Origin: Macrotrachela quadricornifera
Lineage: Eukaryota; Rotifera; Eurotatoria; Philodinida; Philodinidae
Assembly (NCBI GenBank): GCA_022393335.1
Contig: JAJEKB010021693.1
Coordinates: 39,170 to 103,169, forward strand
Direction: 5' to 3'
Length of the DNA stretch: 64,000 nucleotides
In this document: positions 10,804-21,829 of the stretch, piece by piece
Position numbering within the stretch: position 1 is the stretch's first letter
How the letters are laid out: the number at the start of each line of letters is the position of its first letter
Notes under the pieces: model-generated
The model's database searches: none
What the model was told of the DNA's origin: nothing
The model's input: only the letters and a program-made list of their open reading frames with translations
Position numbers and translations under genes: made by a program

Positions 10804-12903
10804 ATGATGATGATGATAAGCATTATTACAATCTATTTTATTCTTTTCTTCAATAGTATACAATTTGTAATAACACAAGAACCAAATTTTAGTTGTGAAG
10901 AACGACCAAGTCAAGCTGATACAAGTTATAAATTACAACAATTACGTGCTCAACTTGCAAATAATGATCTATTTGCTTATGTTATTTTTTCTCAAGATGA
11001 ACATGAAAGTGAATATGTTCAATTATATGATGAACGACGTGCATGGATAACTGGTTTTTTGGGTTCAGCTGGTACAGCTGTTGTTACACGAGAACATGCT
11101 GCTTTATGGACTGATGGACGATATTGGACACAAGCAGAAGATGAACTTGATTGTAAAAAATGGTATCTTATGCGACAAGGTCAATCAGGTGTACCAGGAA
11201 TAACTGCTTGGTTAACAAGTAAAGTAAATAGTACACCACCATATAATCGAGTTGGTGTTGCAACTGAATTTACTTCATCAAATTGGTGGTCATCAGTTAA
11301 CAGTGGTCTTAATGAAAAGGGTGCTTCATTAGTTCCAGTTGCTGAATTAATTGATTTAATTTGGAAACCACCTGAAAGACCAGTACCGACAACTAATGAA
11401 GTTTTTGTTCATGATTTAAAACATACAGGTATAAAATGGGAAGATAAAGTAAAAATTATTGCTGGACTTGTACAAGCAAAAGGTGCCAATGGTTATATTG
11501 TTACAGCACTTGATGAAATTGCTTGGTTATTTAGTTTACGTGGTTCAGATATTCCATATAATCCATTTTTTAAAGTATAATATTATCTGTTTTTTTTTGT
11601 GATATTATAAATAATATTTAGGCTTATGCAATTGTATATGCTGATCAAACAGCACAACTTTGGATAAATCAAACTCAATTGACTTCAGCAGCTGTTTCTG
11701 CCTTAAATACAGTCACAATTCGTTCATACAAATCTTTTTTTTCAGATCTTCTTGAAATAGCTAATAGAAATAGTATATCTAAACTTTGGTTTTCACCATC
11801 TGCATCTCAAGCAATTTTTAGTCGAATTCCCACAGATAAACAATTAATTTCAAGTAAATTTTATTATTAATTATTTGATAAAAAAAAATAAAATAAAATA
11901 TTTATATAGGTTCACCAGTTGAATTAACAAAAGCAATAAAAAATCCAGCTGAAGAACAAGGTATGCGAGATTGTGGTATTCGTGATGGTATAGCACGTGT
12001 ACGTCATTTAACTTGGCTTGAAAAACAAATAAATAATAATATATATATTAATGAAACTCAATCAGCTGAAGAACTTGAACGTTTTCAAGCAGAAGAAGAA
12101 TTATTTCAAAGTCTTAGTTTTGATTCAATTTCAGCTGTTGGTCCTAATGCTGCAGTTATTCATTATAGTCCAAATGCTAAAACTGCTGCACAAATAACTA
12201 AAAATAAACTTTATTTACTTGATGCTGGTGCACAATATCTTGATTGTACAACAGATGTTACACGTACACATATTTTTGGTACAGCAACAGAAGAAGAAAA
12301 AAAAGCATATACACTTGTTTTACAAGGTATTTTAATTCATTCAAAAAAATAATAATAATAAATTTATTTATTTAAAAAAAAGGTTCAATCGATTTAGCTG
12401 ATGCTATTTTTCCATATGGTACCTATGGTAGAAATCTTGATATATTAGCACGACAATCACTTTTTAAAAATTTTATGAATTATAATCATGGTACTGGTCA
12501 TGGTATTGGTCATTATTTATCTGTTCATGAAGGTCCATCATCTATTTCAATGGGTTATAGTTCAAGTGATATACCATTAACTGATGGAATGGTTTTTTCA
12601 GATGAACCTGGATTTTATTTACCACAAAAATTTGGTATTCGACTTGAAACAGATATTATTGTTAAAAACTATACATTACCAAATAATTATGTTAATTCAA
12701 ATACACAATTTCTTCATTTTGAAATGTTAACATTAGTTCCGTTTGAACCTGATTTAATTATTTGTCAAATGTTAACAAAAGATCAAAAAATTTGGCTTAA
12801 TTGGTATCATACAGAAGTAAAAACAAAACTTGAAAATACAGGTCGATTAAATCAAGATGAATTAAATTATCTTAGACTTAAAACACAAGAAATAAAATGT
12901 TAA
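10804..12903 (+). CDS. XPNPEP2: Secreted Xaa-Pro aminopeptidase (aminopeptidase P, M24 family)
   Basis: Four exons are 10804-11574, 11622-11853, 11910-12326 and 12383-12903, giving 646 aa, in the range of animal aminopeptidase P. The enzyme removes an N-terminal residue that precedes proline. The N-terminus (four Met, then ISIITIYFILFFNSIQFV) is a signal peptide, so the protein is probably secreted. No hydrophobic GPI-type tail follows, unlike mammalian XPNPEP2. The N-terminal creatinase-like part has the AWITGFLGSAGTA and ALWTDGRYW motifs. The C-terminal pita-bread domain keeps all five metal ligands: D438 and D449 (LLDAGAQYLDCTTDVTRT), H512 (GTGHGIGHYLSVHEGP), E547 (SDEPGFYL) and E561 (GIRLETDI). 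I chose the first ATG of the frame; the codons upstream lack an ATG. The paralog name is uncertain, but the enzyme class is not. Confidence 0.93.
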
Positions 12904-13980
12904 AATCATTTTTTCTATATAATCAATTTCTTCTTCTTCTTCTTTTTTTAATTAAATAAAATTCAATAAATTCGAAGATAACAAAAGTAAAAATTTTCTC
13001 ATAGAATATAATCGAATAGTTTTAAAAAATATTATATACATTCAGATAAATTAATCATTACTTCCTCTTGAATAATCATGCTTTACGACATTACTAAAAA
13101 CAAAGATTCTTATTTGTCCTTGAAGAAAAATATTATCTGATTTCTATATATACATGTCTACATGATGACAGTTAATAGTTATTATGTTTATTCTATAATA
13201 AAAAAAAAACTATATATTTTTTTAATATAGATAGTTTGTATCCATCATTTATTCTAATGAATATATATTAAATTTATTTGATAATTATGATATTCTTTAA
13301 TTTGTTTTTTCTTTCTTTTATTATTGTAAATAAAATAATCTTGTTGACACATAATTGAAACATTAAGGATCTTGTTTGACAAGATATTTCTTGCTTGATT
13401 AACTAATATGCATTCTAACAGAAAATCAACATTTAGTTGCTGTCTTTTTTATGCCAAGTAAGAATATTGACAAATGAACCAACAATATATAAAAGAATTT
13501 CATTTGATGAATTCCTACATATTGTTATGACAATGAGTTGTTGATGTCTCGTGTTGAGTGAGAAAAGACAACGAATGATAGATAGAAGCATCTGTTATAT
13601 TCTGTAAGAGAGAGAAAGAGAAAAAAAATCTAACTTTCTTACTCTATAATTTAGCATTCATTTATGATTGTATTTTCCCAAAGGAAACATCCGTTCGTAA
13701 GTAAACACTCAATAGAGAATAATAATATATTTATGAAAATAAAAAATTCTTATTTAGGTTTTACACAACGGAAATTTCTATATATGGATATGTTGCAATA
13801 TTTTGATAGTTTTTTCGATTACTTAACTTAACTACGGTAAGAAAAAAATCAAGCAATCAATCGATTCTTAAATATGTTATTTAGATGTCGCTAAATGATC
13901 ACAAATCATCTATTTGTTGATGATTCATCCTTTTTTTTTTATCGGATATAATTTAATAAAAAAAAAAAGAAAATTTCATT
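12904..13980. other. Intergenic, no gene seen
   Basis: This 1.1 kb stretch is stop-dense and AT-rich, with polyA/polyT runs. It probably holds the 3' end of the aminopeptidase transcript and the promoter of the SRXN1 cluster. No motif was singled out. Confidence 0.6.
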
Positions 13981-14490
13981 ATGTTGACGAAAATTCTCTA
14001 TTTGAATCTTTTTTCTACTACATTATTTCCAACGATATATTCAACTATAAGAACAAGTTCATCAATTCATTCAGCATCAATTGATAAGATTTATAATATT
14101 CCTATGAAAGATATAAGTCGTCCATTACCATCAATACTTGATGAAAATAAAGTTCAATCACTTATGGAAACTATTCAGGTTATAATCAATATTTTATGAT
14201 TAAAAATTTATATTTTTTTATTTTTATTTTTAGATGATGAAATCTGAACAAATTCCACCAATTGATGTACTTTGGTATGAGGCACCTAATTCAGGAAATA
14301 ATTATTTTTTTTCTATGGGTGGTTGCCATCGTTGGGAGTAATTTTTTTTTTTAAATATTTATTTAAAACATTATTTTTTTTTAGAGCTTATAAACGTTTA
14401 AATTCATTAACTATACCAGCTAAACTTGTTCGAACAACATTAAATGATTTAAAAATTTATTATGGTTCATCTTTACCTAATTTAAAATAA
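13981..14490 (+). CDS. SRXN1: Sulfiredoxin
   Basis: Exons 13981-14178, 14234-14337 and 14385-14490 give 135 aa. Sulfiredoxin reduces the over-oxidised (sulfinic) cysteine of 2-Cys peroxiredoxins using ATP. Diagnostic stretches are [31 protein letters not shown], the catalytic GGCHRW with Cys97, and [19 protein letters not shown]. The first 31 residues ([20 protein letters not shown], then [11 protein letters not shown]) have no acidic residue and are rich in Ser/Thr with Lys and Arg. This suggests a mitochondrial presequence, though a cytosolic form could start later. It is the first gene of a tight same-strand cluster, and POP7 starts 52 nt after its stop. The in-frame Met-Met opening exon 2 is internal and not a start. 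Confidence 0.93.
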
Positions 14491-14518
14491 TTTTTCTTTA
14501 AATTTTAATATTTAACTT

Positions 14519-14542
14519 TATTTATTTTTATTATTATTGTAG
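14519..14542 (+). promoter_or_regulatory. Candidate trans-splice acceptor in front of POP7
   Basis: The T-rich TTTATTTTTATTATTATTGTAG ends in AG directly against the POP7 ATG. It looks like the window's intron acceptors but has no in-frame donor partner, because the upstream frame stops at 14490. Spliced-leader trans-splicing is reported in bdelloid rotifers, which makes this reading plausible. Confidence 0.5.
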
Positions 14543-14941
14543 ATGAGTGATGAAAAATTTCATCGTGATCCAGAAGAATATGCAATATTTAAACGTCTTA
14601 ATAATAAACAATTTTCTAAACGTCCTAATGATATCTATATAACACGTAAAACAAATTTTAAAGCACAATTAGAACGTTGTATGAAATTAATATCATCAAA
14701 TGGAAATTATCGAGAAATATTTATTCATGGTATGGGTTCAGCATTACAAAGAACAATTAATTTAGCATTACAATTTCAATTAAAAACAAATTGTCAATTA
14801 CATACAACAATAGCAAGTGTAGAAGTTACTGATTATTTAATGCCATTATTAGATGATCTTGAACCTATGAGTGATACACGTTGGGTATCAACAATTCATA
14901 TAACATGTACTATGCCAACTATTTTAACAGAAACAAAATAA
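14543..14941 (+). CDS. POP7: RNase P/MRP protein subunit p20 (Rpp20, Alba fold)
   Basis: A single exon encodes 132 aa. The protein is a core subunit of nuclear RNase P and RNase MRP, which mature tRNA 5' ends and pre-rRNA, and it pairs with Rpp25. Family features seen are the KRPNDIYITRKTNFKAQLER entry strand, the Alba core EIFIHGMGSALQRTINLALQ, and the later SVEVTDYLMP and SDTRWVSTIHI strands. The length is close to that of animal homologs. The start is the ATG that abuts an AG acceptor-like sequence. The gene lies between SRXN1 and the PPM phosphatase with 52 and 72 nt gaps, which suggests co-transcription. Confidence 0.92.
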   Translation: MSDEKFHRDPEEYAIFKRLNNKQFSKRPNDIYITRKTNFKAQLERCMKLISSNGNYREIFIHGMGSALQRTINLALQFQLKTNCQLHTTIASVEVTDYLMPLLDDLEPMSDTRWVSTIHITCTMPTILTETK

Positions 14942-14989
14942 AAAGAATATTCTGTTTTTTTTTCTTGGTTGGTTTATTGTGAAAGTTTG

Positions 14990-15013
14990 GTTTTTTTTTT
15001 CTTTGATTTCTAG
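14990..15013 (+). promoter_or_regulatory. Candidate trans-splice acceptor in front of the PPM gene
   Basis: TTTTTTTTTTCTTTGATTTCTAG ends in AG immediately before the ATG at 15014. The upstream POP7 frame has already stopped at 14941, so a cis-intron is not required. It matches the arrangement before POP7. Confidence 0.5.
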
Positions 15014-16514
15014 ATGACGAATGAAAGTCGATTTTCATGGCAAAAAATACTTTCTTTGTAAGTGTTTGAATATTTAATATTATTTTATTTTTGTGAATAT
15101 TTCTAGTTTTCAATCATCAAATCAACTTCAATTATATCATCTTTATTCAAATGAAGATTATTTACAATTACCCGTTGAATTAATTTTACCATTAAGTAAA
15201 ACTACCCTTGCATGTGAATCTGGTCCAGATGTTGGATTAGTTGATACTGCTCGTCATCAAAGTAAAACTTTTCCTCTCTTTTATTATAAATTATTTTTAT
15301 ATATTTAGAAAAAGGAATTTTAAAAGTTGATAATTCGATAAAAGTTGCTGGTCAATTTAATTGGCAAATACCTAATGAACAATTTGCTTGTGGTCTATCA
15401 ACATCACTCTATGATCATAATCCATTTACAGGAGAAGTTAATGGTAAAAAATAAATTTTCTAATAAAATTCTTTATTATTATTATTATTATTCTATAGGT
15501 GAACCAATTGCTGATTGTTTTGCAATATGTGCACAAGAAAATAATGCTATTTTAATTATAGCTGATGGTGTTAATTGGGGATATAAAGCTCGACTTGCTG
15601 CACGATCTGCCGTACATGGTGCAATATCTTATCTTAATCAATATTTATTTGAAAAAAAATTAAATAATACAAAAGTATATTTATTTATATGATTAAATAA
15701 AATAATATTTTTATTTTAAAGGATATATTTGAACGAATAAAATCATCAATAAATGCAGCTCAAAAATTAATTCTTCATAATGAAGGTACATTAACAACAT
15801 TAACAATTAGTATTGTTTGTCAAACAAATCATCGATGGATTGTTTGTTCAGCTATTGTTGGTGATTCAAATGCTTATGTTTATAGTCGAAAACAAAAATC
15901 TATATTCGAATTAACTCAAGGTAAATTATTAATTTATTTTGTTTTTATATTTATTTAGTGCTTTTTTTTTACTAGGATCTCGTAATTTAAATAATGAACG
16001 TGATATGCGTTCACCAGGTGGTGCTTTAGGAATGACAATAGATGAAAAAGCTGATTTATCTAATCTTACATATTCATTAATGGAAATTGAACAAGGTGAT
16101 TTTGTTTTTTTAACTACAGATGGTATTAGTGATAATTATGATCCTTGTGTTAGTGGTGCTGCAGCTAGTGTTAAAACTCCATTACTTGCACGAAAATCAA
16201 GTAATTCAATATCACAAATACCACCTATATTAATGACTGCATATGAAAGACATTTATGTAGTCTTCATCATATGTATTTATCAATTGGTGATAAAGAAAA
16301 TCAATTAAATGCATCGGATATATGTAATCGTTTATTACAACATGTTATTCGATTAACTGATGAACAACGACGTATAATTGAAGAAGGTGTACGGGAAAAT
16401 CAAGGTATTGAAGGTTCAGCACGTAATCAATTTGAAATTGAAATGAGAGATAAAGTTGGAAAAATACCAGGAAAATTAGATCATGCAACAATTGTTGTTT
16501 ATCAAATCAGATAA
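15014..16514 (+). CDS. PPM/PP2C-like serine/threonine phosphatase
   Basis: Six exons (15014-15057, 15107-15261, 15309-15443, 15499-15674, 15722-15920, 15976-16514) give 415 aa. The PP2C fold is recognised from ordered metal-site motifs: [18 protein letters not shown] (in the place of the usual DGHGG), [25 protein letters not shown] and the terminal [13 protein letters not shown] enzymes remove phosphate from Ser/Thr using Mn/Mg held by these Asp residues. The Asp residues are kept, but the Gly-His-Gly-Gly pattern after the first one is not, so activity is likely but atypical. The N-terminal 70 residues before [14 protein letters not shown] are not recognisable. The gene is third in the SRXN1-POP7 cluster, starts right after an acceptor-like AG, and is followed by an AATAAA at about 16583. 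Confidence 0.82.
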
Positions 16515-18433
16515 GATTTTTCTCTCTTTTTTTTAATTATTTTTATTGAATGAAAATTTGTTTTTTTTATATAATTATATTTAATAAAGTCAGAAAATAT
16601 TTTTCAAAGCGTTTTTCTTTTACGAAATTATTATATTCATAATAGAATTTTCATCTTATTATTATTATTATTATTATGAATAAATATAAATGTCAATGAA
16701 TTTATAATTAAATTTCTTTAATCAATAAAATTTGATCTTTAGATACAAAAATCAATTATTCGATCGTAGAATTCAATTAGATTAAGAAGATTTTTGAAGA
16801 GATTTTCTTGATAATATAATATAGTCAATTGATAATGATTTCATATTTTGTTAGTAAAATGGATAGGTAAATATTATTCAATTTTATTAATAATTTTGTA
16901 TTTTGTTCAATGTTAAATATAGATTTGTAATACTCAAAATTGAAGATTTAGATTTTTCTTAACTGTTGGAAGGTTGTCAATAGATTTGTTATATATTATC
17001 AAAAAATTATAAAATAATATATTAGAGAACTTTCTGATCTCGTATATATTTTACATTGTAACTTATATTTTATGATACATTTATAATGAAAAAAGAGTTG
17101 TGATTTTTATCGTTGGAAAGAAAAGAGGAAAATGTGTCGAATGATAAATAACAGATTTTCTTGAGATTTTTAATCGACTCTCTTGGGATGAAAAAATAAC
17201 TATTTTTTGTGACACTTTTAATGAATTATTAACTGATTATTAATCATTAATTCCCTCTACTAAAAAGAAGGTAATGTGCTGAGCAGAAAATGAGCAAATA
17301 TTCGTTTGTTAATACAATGAAAGAAAGCATTCCTCCTGATAAAACTTGACCAAAGCGTAATCGAAGATGACAAATTCAAAGCTAATGTCAGTTTTAGCTA
17401 ATTATTACTTATTTAGTTTTTTTTCGTTAGAAAGAGAGTTATGCACAAAGTAGTCACAGCGATCAAACGTTCGTTCGCTCATTTATTGGTTTGATTGCTA
17501 TGGGACGGAAGAAAGGAAATATAATCTTGATGTTTCTATCAATAACAAGTGTGTGCTAAATACTGATGACATAAGAGTGCTTCCAAACACAAATGTAAAA
17601 TTTAGTATTGCTTTTACACTCAATCTTCTAAAATTTATTGAATGATTTTCTTTTCATCAGCGCATGTAACTATCTATCTCATATTATTTTTTATTTTATT
17701 TACATGCATACAACTCAAAAACGAACGAAAAAGTTAAGTTTCAACAAAAACATGTGTTCTTCTATTCATTGTTTTGTAAAATGAAATTGAGATATCTCCA
17801 TAGGGAAAAAAAACTTTTCAAAAAGGAATGCATACTTTCGTTCGCCTTCAAATGGCGGTTCTAATGGTGTATGATGATCGACGAAAAGTTTCAAAATAAA
17901 GGAGGAAACAGGTCTGCCATGGAGACGACTCGTTTCGTCGAGTGTCTGTTCTTGTCAAAATTATGGGACACAGTCATTATATTTTTTATAATTAAAAAAT
18001 ATATGATTAGACTCAATTTTTTATGGAGAATCCGAATATGTGAAATCCAAAAGGCTTCAGCAAATAAACGAAGATGAAATCTCAAGTTTTCTTATGATAA
18101 CGCAAACTACATGTGTTTTTGAAGCTCTCAGTATTTTGGAGATTTCGTCATCAAAATTTGATCAAAATCGAGAAAAAAAGGCGATATTCAGAATCAGTGC
18201 AGCGAGATCTATCAGAATGTGTAGCTTTCAACGAAATTCTAAGATAGCACTCGACTTTTAATGTGCGCGCACCTTCTATTATACTAGGCTGAATCAGGAC
18301 TGTTTCACCCCATACCTATCATAGACATTTTCCAGAAACTCGATTAATTTATATTATAGTAGGCTGAAACGGCGCTGTTTCAGGCGATAGTATACTAGAC
18401 ATTTTCAATAAATTTCATTATTTATTGAGTAAA
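16515..18433. other. Intergenic, no gene supported
   Basis: This stretch is mainly AT-rich non-coding sequence. From about 17840 the base composition becomes less AT-rich and short overlapping frames appear on both strands, but none shows a family motif or splice pattern. Confidence 0.5.
18276..18420. repeat. Diverged tandem pair of about 70 bp
   Basis: Two units share TAGGCTGAA, CTGTTTCA, a TATC/TATA-CTAGACATTTTC block and a T-rich end, in the order 18276-18345 and 18346-18420. They are diverged but collinear. They lie just upstream of the GC-richer orphan gene. Confidence 0.5.
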
Positions 18434-19016
18434 ATGGGCATTCGTCGGTTGGTGTAAGAAGGACCCAATAATGAAGTGAATTTATAATATTGTATGATTG
18501 GAAAGGTTGGGCTTCAAAGGGCAGTGTTTTATCATCTCGAGTTGGCCGATTTGAGAGTGGTAAGCAACCCGGAAGTGATAGAATATATTGAATGTTCTAT
18601 TATTAAAATAAATTGTTAAAATATCAGTTGGGGATCGTGTCTAATACGGGTAGCATAATGGTAGAGTACTTTCGAAGTGAGGAATTGATGGGAAGTAAGT
18701 TGGAAATGTGAATAGGTTTCATAGGGAAATTCAACGAAAGAAATCCCTCGAAAATCAAGGTAGATCCTAACGCTTCCTTTCAGGAACTGAACATTGGGAT
18801 TATCCTTGGAAGCCGTCGGATTTTATCCTCAGATTTTCCCCCTGTTTCACACCGTATATGACGGGAAAGAAAGCGGAGAACGCGGCGAATTCCATGTCGG
18901 AATACTACTTCCGTGAAAACCCCATAACCGACGGTTTCCGGGCCGTATTCTCGGACCTGGGTTGCGATGCTCAACAAATATTAGATACAATGCATTATCG
19001 CAAAGTGTTGATTTAA
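18434..19016 (+). CDS. Orphan four-exon gene with GC-rich codons (possible transferred gene)
   Basis: Exons 18434-18451, 18506-18559, 18628-18694 and 18784-19016 join into one 123-aa frame. Introns are 54, 68 and 89 nt, with donors GTGTAAG, GTAAGC and GTAAGT and acceptors GGAAAG, ATCAG and TTTCAG. The last intron has CCTAACGC about 15 nt before its acceptor, a good branch-point match. Protein landmarks are NTGSIMVEYFRSEELMGRTE, then WDYPWKPSDFILRFSP, and AANSMSEYYFRENPITDGFR near the end. Codons such as TCG, GCG, CCG and GAC are common here and rare in the neighbouring genes. I do not recognise the family. Short introns plus GC-rich codons would fit a gene acquired from a fungus, or part of a transposon. 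The first exon (six codons) is the least certain part. Confidence 0.45.
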
Positions 19017-19194
19017 TGCGTGAAAAAAGTAAACATTTCTTTTGCGCTTAAAGCTCAGCTAATTTGAAAAAAAATTTGCATTTTTAGAGTAGCTTAAACA
19101 GACGGGTTCAGTTGATAGATGATTAGAAGACGATGCTGGAAATGAGGAGAAGCAGTAACATCTACCATTTACAATGATTCATCAATATTCTAGG

Positions 19195-20248
19195 TTAACC
19201 TGAATTTGGTCGAAAATAAAAAATGTCGAAGATAAAATGCCGAAAACAAAAATGTCGAAAGGTAAAAATGTTGAAAGACTGTGCACAAGAATCGGAAAAG
19301 AAAAGATATGGTTGTACTGTTTCATTAAAGATTTTGGTTCTAGTTCGGCTGACGACCGGTCAATGCGGGACCGCCATCCGGCAATTGGTGGCGATTGCCA
19401 TCCCTAAAAAATTATTAGTGACAGGTATATAGCAAAAATACACTCGAATACGACCAGGGGCCGACCACCATAGAACAATTGGTGGCTACTGCCATCTCTT
19501 CATTGGGGACACTGGCCCACGGATGCAGTCCAGTTTAATTACAGGCTTCACTGATTGGTAAGATTTGCACACACATAGCATTGAGTGAGGGTGAGGGCGC
19601 TATGATTGATCTGATAAAACTAGACAAGTACCCGATCGACTCTTAGTGTTGCCTCTCCACGTGGAGTTCTGAATTTTATTGAGAAATGAAAATATCGAAG
19701 CCGAAAATGAAGGTAGATGGCAAGAGACAAGGGTGAGGACGAGAGCGGAGAGATCTCTACTTCCGTCTGCTTCCACTTTCGGCACTTCTATCTTCCGAAA
19801 TATATGTTATTTCTCGTTTCGATACTTTTTCTTTCGATGTTATCCAAGAGAACTCTCCATGTATGGTCTGAATAATCTAAGGAAAAAAAGACAGTACTCC
19901 ATCTACTCCAAAAACATTTTGGAGTACAGTGGAGTAAGGTTGGACTACGACTGGCGTAGAGTGGAGTATCGCTGGAGTACTAATGAAATACTGATGGAGC
20001 AGAGTGGAGTACGACCGGAGTATGCGCTCCTGGAGTACTGCTTTTTCCCCCTTGGAATAATCTCGTTCCAATCTTTAACTTACCTAACTTCAAAAAGAAC
20101 ATTTTTTTCGACATTTTTACCTTTCGATATTTTTGTATTTCGACATTATTTTTTCGACATTTCTATTTTCGATATTTTTATTTTTGATATTTTTATTTTC
20201 TACATTTTACTTTCGACAATTTTCATTTTCGGCCAAATTCTGGGTAAT
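19195..20248. mobile_element. Non-autonomous DNA element with (CGAAAAT)-rich inverted ends
   Basis: The left end reads TTAACCTGAATTTGGTCGAA and the right end, reverse-complemented, reads ATTACCCAGAATTTGGCCGA. Inside both ends follow degenerate repeats of AAAATGTCGAA for about 70 bp (left) and 140 bp (right). The core contains a duplicated block, CAATTGGTGGC followed by TGCCATC, at about 19380 and 19470, and the GGAGTAC array at 19894-20039. A 208-codon frame crosses the right end, but it is repeat-derived and not a credible gene. No transposase is seen. Confidence 0.65.
19894..20039. repeat. Degenerate TGGAGTAC minisatellite
   Basis: About ten copies of TGGAGTA(C/T), spaced 3-4 nt apart (roughly 11-12 bp period), run through this stretch. 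One inverted copy (ACTCCATCTACTCCA) stands at the left edge and can pair with the array. It lies inside the element at 19195-20248. Confidence 0.7.
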
Positions 20249-20329
20249 CAAATAAACAAGTTCATCGTATTGAAAACATCAATTTATCGTTTGTTGAAAA
20301 ATTGATCCACTTTTTAAAACCTTGACAAT

Positions 20330-21073
20330 ACGTTTTAAACAAGGTGGTGCAAAAAGGAGATACACCATCCATGTGTATTGTATTTCCATGTATCAATTAT
20401 TTACGAGATGATTTACATCCACGTAAACAATGTGAAAAAATGAAGAAATTTCGAACAAAATATTTGTCTTTTCGTTCATTACTAATATTAAATTGCACGT
20501 AGGAATGAAGTTTCTTGCTAAACGTGCTTTATCTCTATTAAATTTTATGTTTGACATGGAAGATGAACACATATTTGCATAATTTCTTCATTCAAGATTC
20601 AAACGACTATTACCGGTAACACGAATACAAAAAATAGTATGAGATCGTGCGTTTCGCACATGATTATCAAAGGATTCTGCTACAACAAGAGCATCAACGA
20701 TAACAATTAAAAATGAAAATGAGTCTCCAAGAAAAAATCACAAAAGTTTTTTTAGAACAATTAGTGAATAATGAAGTAGTAGTTATGAGATCTACTAAGA
20801 CAACAAATGATGAAGTTGATTCATATAAAAGCTATTCAAATCCTTTGATCTTCTGGCAAGAATGTCGTTCAGTTTTTCTAAATCTGATGAAGTTAGGTTG
20901 TAGTATTTATTCAATTCCATGTAGGTCATCAGTAGTGGAACGAGAATTTTCTGTTAGTGAATAAGTTGTTAATCATAGAAGATTTGGTTTAGTTTCATCA
21001 ACGGCTAACAATATCTTATTTATTCATTCAGTCGAAAATAGAAAAAGTGAAAAACTAATGAACCACATGTAAC
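20330..21073 (+). pseudogene. hAT-family transposase relic (C-terminal dimerisation domain)
   Basis: In the frame 20713-21073 the sequence reads SNPLIFWQECRSVFLNLMKL, then SIPCRSSVVEREFSVSE, an in-frame TAA at 20962, then VVNHRRFGLVSSTANNILFI. This is the conserved hAT C-terminal dimerisation region ('W...YP.L..LA...L..P..S...ER.FS', then 'R..L.....N.L'). Upstream, 20330-20650 still carries shifted fragments such as GDTPSMCIVFPCINYLRDDL and AKRALSLLNFMFD with stops between them. The copy is inactive, with at least one stop and several frame changes. Ends and target duplications were not identified. Confidence 0.7.
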
Positions 21074-21829
21074 AGATACTTTTTTTCTGTATTTTTTTCT
21101 CACTTTTTTGTCAATTTTTTTTTCTATATAATTAAATAAAGTATATTTTTAAGTAGAAAAAAGATTTTGATACAATGGAACGAGGAATACTTTCCTCGGT
21201 AAACATGTTCTGCTTATTGACAATGAATTTTTGATAAAAAGTAATGCTCCATAGTTATACAAATCTAAGGCAAAAATCATGAATCTGTGATACTAAATCA
21301 AACTAAAAAGTGTAAAATAGTTGTAAGAAATTGAAAAATTATTATTATTTATTGATATTGTTAAATAAACTGCATGCTTTCACGATGATTCGTATAAAGA
21401 AAGGGGGGTGATGTATATTATTTCTAATGTACCTAGAATAATTTTCATCTAAAATCAACAAATTATCTATATCCATCTCAATTAAAAAAAATTTTATTTT
21501 ATTTGTATTAAGCTGATTTTTCTTATTTAAAAACGCAAAATTTTATATTTGCTTTCAACATTGTTCATATTCAATCATGGTATAAGATCGTTATCTTATT
21601 TCGGACAATTTTGTTTACGTGTAACATAAATCTCGATCCATTAACGAGAATTCATTCTGAATACAGAAATTTTCAAAGAGGTAGCGTTCTTTAATTGATT
21701 GATGCAATGAATTAATCATTTTTCGATATTGATTAAATGGTTAAGATTTTACTCGAGTAACTCTGACAATGTTCATAATAGATGTTTAAAAAATTATACG
21801 AAATTACTTGTTCAATACGTAACAGATTT

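Noticed and set aside
18640..18690. tRNA-like GGGTAGCATAATGGTAGAGT string
   Set aside because: No acceptor or T-arm can be folded around it, and it lies within a coding exon of the orphan gene.
19679..20305. 208-codon open frame
   Set aside because: It runs through the TGGAGTAC array and the CGAAAAT-type inverted end of a TIR element. The translation is low-complexity and has no family match.
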